Shown here: piece by piece, positions 60,282-64,000 of the stretch
How the letters are laid out: every line of letters starts with the position of its first letter
Position numbering within the stretch: position 1 is the first letter of the stretch
Assembly: GCA_035311445.1 (NCBI GenBank)
Contig: DATGCX010000451.1
Coordinates: forward strand, 62,001 to 126,000
Source: JAJPKK01 sp035311445
GTDB taxonomy: Bacteria > Pseudomonadota > Alphaproteobacteria > Rhizobiales > Xanthobacteraceae
Reading direction: 5' to 3'
DNA: 64,000 nucleotides
Position numbers and translations under genes: made by a program
The notes under the pieces: model-generated
Told to the model about the DNA's origin: nothing
Databases searched by the model: none
Seen by the model: only the letters and a program-made list of their open reading frames with translations

Positions 60282-62048
60282 ATGGCGCTGCGGGGCTCCT
60301 GGCGCCCTGTCATCGGCCTCGGCGCGATTCTCCTGGGCGGGTTGAGCTTGACGATCCTGCCGAGCATGAGCGCTGCGGCGGACAACGCGGTGGTGAAACG
60401 CTTCTCTAATGGCGCCACGCCCAATTCGGTCGGCATCATCGATGCCACGGAGGATGCCCCACAGGACGGGCCCCAGGCCATCTACGCCGCGGATGACGGC
60501 AGCCTGTATCTGCTTGATCAGGTCAATGGCCGGATCCTGCGTTTCGATGCAAGAGCCCCTGGAGCCCCTGTTCAATCCCTCGAACTACCGGAACAAATGC
60601 GGCCGACCGACATCATCGTGCGCCGCGGCAGCGTGTATGTGTGGGACGGTGCCCCGCAAGCGCTGCTGCCGACCGGTCGCGATGACGCGCCGGTGCGCGG
60701 GTTGACTCAGACGCGATCCACCGAAGCGCCGGACGACTTTACCCTTTCGGCATTTGCGCAAATGGGCTCGCAGGTGCTTGACAGCCCTGTGGATCTGCTC
60801 GGTGAACGGACGCGCGCCATCCCGGTCAACAGAAAACCGGCTCGCCAATTCATCGCCTCGCGGGGACGCGGTGCAATCATCGCCGACGTCATCACGAGCG
60901 ACAAGCTCAATGGCGCTCAGATCGGCGTGCGCGAGCAAGCCACCAACGCCCCGATTGCGGAACTGCGTCTTCAGGTGCGCGACCGCATTGGTGCGGTCGA
61001 GTTTCTGGAGATCGATAACCGCGGCCGGATGTTTGTTCTCACTGAGAACATCCCGACCAACTCAAAGCGCCCGTCGGCAGCCTTCGTGGTTCGCTTTTCC
61101 CCACAAGGCGTGCAGGAAAGCATCTACGACATCCCGCTTCAGGAGAGCGTTGCACTGTCGCGCCGGTTCATTGCGATTTCGCCGGATGGGGACGTCTATT
61201 TTCTGCGCTCCCGAAAGACCGAGGTCGATGTCGTCGGTGTCGGATCGCGCAAAGTGCGGCCTACCGCGGTTATCGAGAATCCCAACCTGCCGCACCTTAC
61301 GGATGCGGAAACCCGGATCACCAACAAGGGCCCGCTTGCGGCGGTGCGGCCATTGACGCGCGAGCAAGTGGTGCAGACGGCATTCGGGTTCGAAGGTTTG
61401 CAGTGGCGCCTCACACCGGCGAATTACGGCCACGACCCCGATACAACATGCACCGGATTCAACCGCATCCGGCGCCCCGGCTATCTCAGCGGTAAGCTCA
61501 ATCAGGAAGTGCGCGGCGTGCCTTATTGCTGGGGATGCCACGGCTCGCTCAACCAGTTTCGAGCGAGGATGGCGAGCGGCGTGTTGGCCGGCAATGTGTG
61601 TACACACAATGACCCCCGCCCCGATGTCGCCGGTGTCGATTGCTCCGCGTTTGTGAGCGCCGCCTGGGGCCTCGCCAATCACTTCACCACAGCGGCCATT
61701 CCGGCGATTACGACCGAGCTCACCAATGCGTGGGATCTGCAGCCCGGCGACGCACTCAACAAGCCAGGCAGCCACGTCATGTTGTTTCTGCGCTTTACGC
61801 CGGATCGAAAGGCCGAGGTCATGGAATCCTCGACCGGCGGATGCAATGGCCGGGTCTGCCGCAATATCTATCCGCTCGCCTCGCTGCTGGCGCGCGGCTA
61901 TAAGCCGGTGCGCTTCAAGGCGTTGCAAGACCAGGTGGTGGCCTCGGCGGCAGATGGCGGCAAGTCGGCCGGCAACAAAGACGCGATCCAGAAAGCGGCA
62001 GCCGATTCGGAGCGCTCGCGCGAGCGCCACCACAGGAAGCACAGGTAA
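60282..62048 (+). CDS. Exported protein with beta-propeller-like and NlpC/P60-type domains
   Basis: A 588-residue protein. The signal peptide (VIGLGAILLGGLSLTILPSM) follows the chosen ATG directly; in-frame ATGs at 60201 and 60243 would give long n-regions, and none has a good ribosome site. Residues about 40-370 look like a beta-propeller of NHL/SBBP type (SLYLLDQVNGRILRF; PDGDVYFLRS). The C-terminal part has a likely Cys454 nucleophile in GVDCSAFVSAAWGL and His498 in GSHVMLFLRF, spaced as in NlpC/P60 cell wall amidases, with PYCWGCHG before. Peptidoglycan or other peptide cleavage is a reasoned guess. The tail is basic (RHHRKHR). A caspase-fold gene lies 223 bases downstream. Confidence 0.8.
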   Translation: MALRGSWRPVIGLGAILLGGLSLTILPSMSAAADNAVVKRFSNGATPNSVGIIDATEDAPQDGPQAIYAADDGSLYLLDQVNGRILRFDARAPGAPVQSLELPEQMRPTDIIVRRGSVYVWDGAPQALLPTGRDDAPVRGLTQTRSTEAPDDFTLSAFAQMGSQVLDSPVDLLGERTRAIPVNRKPARQFIASRGRGAIIADVITSDKLNGAQIGVREQATNAPIAELRLQVRDRIGAVEFLEIDNRGRMFVLTENIPTNSKRPSAAFVVRFSPQGVQESIYDIPLQESVALSRRFIAISPDGDVYFLRSRKTEVDVVGVGSRKVRPTAVIENPNLPHLTDAETRITNKGPLAAVRPLTREQVVQTAFGFEGLQWRLTPANYGHDPDTTCTGFNRIRRPGYLSGKLNQEVRGVPYCWGCHGSLNQFRARMASGVLAGNVCTHNDPRPDVAGVDCSAFVSAAWGLANHFTTAAIPAITTELTNAWDLQPGDALNKPGSHVMLFLRFTPDRKAEVMESSTGGCNGRVCRNIYPLASLLARGYKPVRFKALQDQVVASAADGGKSAGNKDAIQKAAADSERSRERHHRKHR

Positions 62049-62104
62049 GGACACCGCGATGAACATCATTGGGGCTAGGAACAGTGGCGGACAAGCAGCC
62101 ATCA

Positions 62105-62290
62105 CCTCTCCCCGCTTGCGGGGAGAGGTCGCCCCCTCTTTACCTCCCCTGCGCGCGGGGGAGGTAAAGAGGGGGCGGGTGAGGGGGCCTCTCCACGAGT
62201 CTGAGTTTTTGGAAAGGCCCCCTCACCCCGACTCTCTCCATAGCCCGTCGAAGACGGGCGTAAACGCCCTAATGGCAAGCGGGGAGAGAG
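62105..62290. repeat. CT-rich composite palindromic repeat, copy 3
   Basis: CCTCTCCCCGCTTGCGGGGA on the left, CCTCCCCTGCGCGCGGGGGAGG in pieces, GTGAGGGGGCC / GGCCCCCTCAC, and a right part almost identical to that at 29880-29947. It overlaps the first codons of the downstream caspase-fold gene, whose ATG lies in the repeat sequence. Confidence 0.85.
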
Positions 62291-64000
62291 GGCAGAAAGC
62301 GCGCCAACTCCTTAAGCTCGCGGCTATTGCAGCGATCCTTGCATGTATGGTGCTCTGCGGGCTGGCCTTCGCTCCGCCCGCCTCGGCCCAAGTGACTGCT
62401 GCCCCGGCGCAGGCGACCGTCCTTAGCCCTCCGCATGGCGGGGAAGTACGCGCTCTGGTGATCGGTATCGATGCGTATCAGTTCGTGCCGCAACTGCGCG
62501 GTGCCGTCGCGGACGCCCGCGATATCGAATCGACGTTGCGCCGCCAAGGCGTGACGGACATTACCGCACTCTACGACGCTGCGGCTGACCGTGCGACCGT
62601 GATGCGCACGCTCAGCCAGCTCGTGCAGCGCAGCCAGGCCGGCGATCTGGTGGTGTTGTCGATAGCGGGGCACGGCGTGCAAGAGCCCGAGCACGTCAAG
62701 GGATCGCAGCCAGATGGCCTCGACAACGTCTTCGTGCTCGCCGGCTTCAATCCGAAGACCGGCGCTGGTACGCAGCAACGCGTCATCGGTACTGAATTCA
62801 ACCACTTGATCAAGCAATTCGAATCCAAGGGCACGTACGTGCTGTTCGTCGCCGATGCCTGCTATGGCGGCGGGCTGGCGCGCGAAATCGACCCGCGCGC
62901 CGGCGAGATGAGCTATCGTCAGGCGCCCCGCTATTCGCTGACAGTCGACGATCTCAAGCCGATCTCGACCACCAGCGATGCGTTCTTGAGCGATATCGAT
63001 TTCCAGCGGACTGCGTTTCTGGCTGCCGTCGATCGCAAGACCAAGGCCCCGGAGGTCCGCATCCCGGGCGTGCCCGGATTTCGCGGCGCGCTGAGCTATG
63101 CGGTGGCGCGCGCTTTCGAGGGGGCGGCCGACGAAAATCGAGACGGCCAGGTCTCGCAGACCGAATTGTTTACCTATGTGCGTCAGGTGGCCTATCAGTT
63201 ATCCGACCAGCGACAGCAGGTGGTGACCGCGGGTCCCAATGTGCGCGAACTGGGTTCGGATGTGGTCTTCGAACGCACGCGCGGGGTCGTGTTGCTCGAT
63301 GCGGTACAGCCGGCCGAAACGCGCCCACAAACGCAGGCTTCCCAGACGGCGCGTCCGACCGCGCCCCCCACCGAGCGGCCGCCGGCCGTCGCGACACAGC
63401 TGGGCATAGTCCGGATTGCTGTGCTAGGCAACCAGCGTGATCTCTTGGCTAATCTGGAGGGTCGGGAGGCGCGCTTTGAGGTGGTCGGGACCAAAGACAA
63501 TCCCGACATCATTTGGGATCCGGCGTCTCTCGATGTGCTTGCCGGTGCTGACGTCGTTGCCCGCGGGATTGAACGTTCCGACCTCGCCAGCGTCATCGAC
63601 CGCGTAGCCGCCGTCAACGGATTCAAGCGCCTTGCCGCCAAGGGACCGCAGGCGGTGCGACTTCTGCCCGACGATAAGGTCCATCGCCGCGACGCACGTA
63701 TCGACGTGCAGGTGTCCGGTGTGGCGCAGCGCGCACTCCTGATGTTCAACATCGCCGGCGATGGGACGGTACAAGCCCTGTATCCATACGGATCGGACAA
63801 ACGCATTCTCGATACTCCGGACTACAAGTTCTCGGTGCGGGTCGGCGAACCATTCGGGGCCGATCAGGTCGTCGCCATCTCCTCGGCGCAACGGCTCAGC
63901 GAGCTCGAAGAGGCACTGAAAAAGATGAGTCAGCTTCGTACCGCGGTCGAGGTGTTCAAGCTGGTCGAGCGCTATGCTCCGCCTGATTCCAGGATCGGTG
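62272..64000 (+). CDS. Caspase-fold (peptidase C14) exported protein with EF-hand-like loop, 3' end off window
   Basis: At least 576 residues, open to the window end. A signal peptide (LLKLAAIAAILACMVLCG, ending near PPASAQ, residue 40) leads into a caspase domain from VRALVIGIDAYQF: His134 in SIAGHGVQ and Cys197 in FVADACYGGG. A 12-residue loop at 287-298, DENRDGQVSQTE, fits the EF-hand calcium consensus at positions 1, 3, 5, 6, 8 and 12. A Pro-rich linker follows, then a region (RALLMFNIAGDGTVQALYPYG) resembling DUF4384-type domains often attached to bacterial caspases. The ATG lies inside a dispersed repeat with no evident ribosome site, so the start is uncertain. Role in the cell unknown. 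Confidence 0.85.
   Translation, partial: MASGERGQKARQLLKLAAIAAILACMVLCGLAFAPPASAQVTAAPAQATVLSPPHGGEVRALVIGIDAYQFVPQLRGAVADARDIESTLRRQGVTDITALYDAAADRATVMRTLSQLVQRSQAGDLVVLSIAGHGVQEPEHVKGSQPDGLDNVFVLAGFNPKTGAGTQQRVIGTEFNHLIKQFESKGTYVLFVADACYGGGLAREIDPRAGEMSYRQAPRYSLTVDDLKPISTTSDAFLSDIDFQRTAFLAAVDRKTKAPEVRIPGVPGFRGALSYAVARAFEGAADENRDGQVSQTELFTYVRQVAYQLSDQRQQVVTAGPNVRELGSDVVFERTRGVVLLDAVQPAETRPQTQASQTARPTAPPTERPPAVATQLGIVRIAVLGNQRDLLANLEGREARFEVVGTKDNPDIIWDPASLDVLAGADVVARGIERSDLASVIDRVAAVNGFKRLAAKGPQAVRLLPDDKVHRRDARIDVQVSGVAQRALLMFNIAGDGTVQALYPYGSDKRILDTPDYKFSVRVGEPFGADQVVAISSAQRLSELEEALKKMSQLRTAVEVFKLVERYAPPDSRIG

Noticed and set aside
61062..62105. 347-codon frame on the minus strand
   Set aside because: Antisense to the NlpC/P60-like gene; no coherent fold or ribosome site.

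Overview
The window reads as chromosomal DNA of a high-GC alphaproteobacterium, most likely a Bradyrhizobium or Rhodopseudomonas-type member of the Hyphomicrobiales. The reasons are the imp-type type VI secretion (T6SS) locus, the radA / cvpA-purF-SDR block, Omp25/Omp31-like barrels, rhizobial LTxxQ-like proteins, and many short palindromic repeats between genes. This placement is inference; no rRNA or other species marker is present.

Left part (1-14 kb). A type I secretion pair (HlyD-type adaptor, cut by the window edge, and PrtD-type ABC exporter) lies divergently from a 483-residue protein with Gly/Asn/Gln/Ala-rich 13-residue repeats, its probable substrate. Then come a Tet-type MFS exporter, an orphan FitA-like antitoxin whose toxin is reduced to seven codons, an unrecognised 362-residue protein, and the housekeeping run SDR / purF / cvpA / radA. 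A NYN-domain gene and a candidate small RNA sit between cvpA and radA.

Centre (14.5-47 kb). A DUF4424 protein precedes a T6SS locus built of two divergent arms around about 32.7 kb. Leftward: vgrG, a DUF6931-like gene, tagH (FHA), tssK, tssL (DotU-OmpA), tssM, tagF, pppA, ppkA and a caspase-fold protein. Rightward: a DRGH-type (NUC family) endonuclease, a SAM methyltransferase, tssA, tssB, tssC, hcp, tssE, tssF, tssG and clpV. Thirteen Tss core components are present and tssJ is not seen. The PpkA/PppA/FHA/TagF set implies control by threonine phosphorylation, and TssL carries a plausible phospho-threonine motif at its N-terminus. The nuclease-methyltransferase pair is the best candidate for a cargo/immunity unit and is the most interesting part of the window.

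Right part (47-64 kb). Two paralogous PKMT-like methyltransferases (one followed by a 56-residue basic ORF and a tandem YciI protein), a two-barrel outer membrane protein, a TPR O-GlcNAc-transferase-like protein, small exported proteins, an NlpC/P60-type exported protein, and a second caspase-fold protein with an EF-hand-like loop, cut by the window end. At least five kinds of short repeat or strong hairpin punctuate the intergenic spaces. No tRNA, rRNA, CRISPR array or intact transposase was seen.
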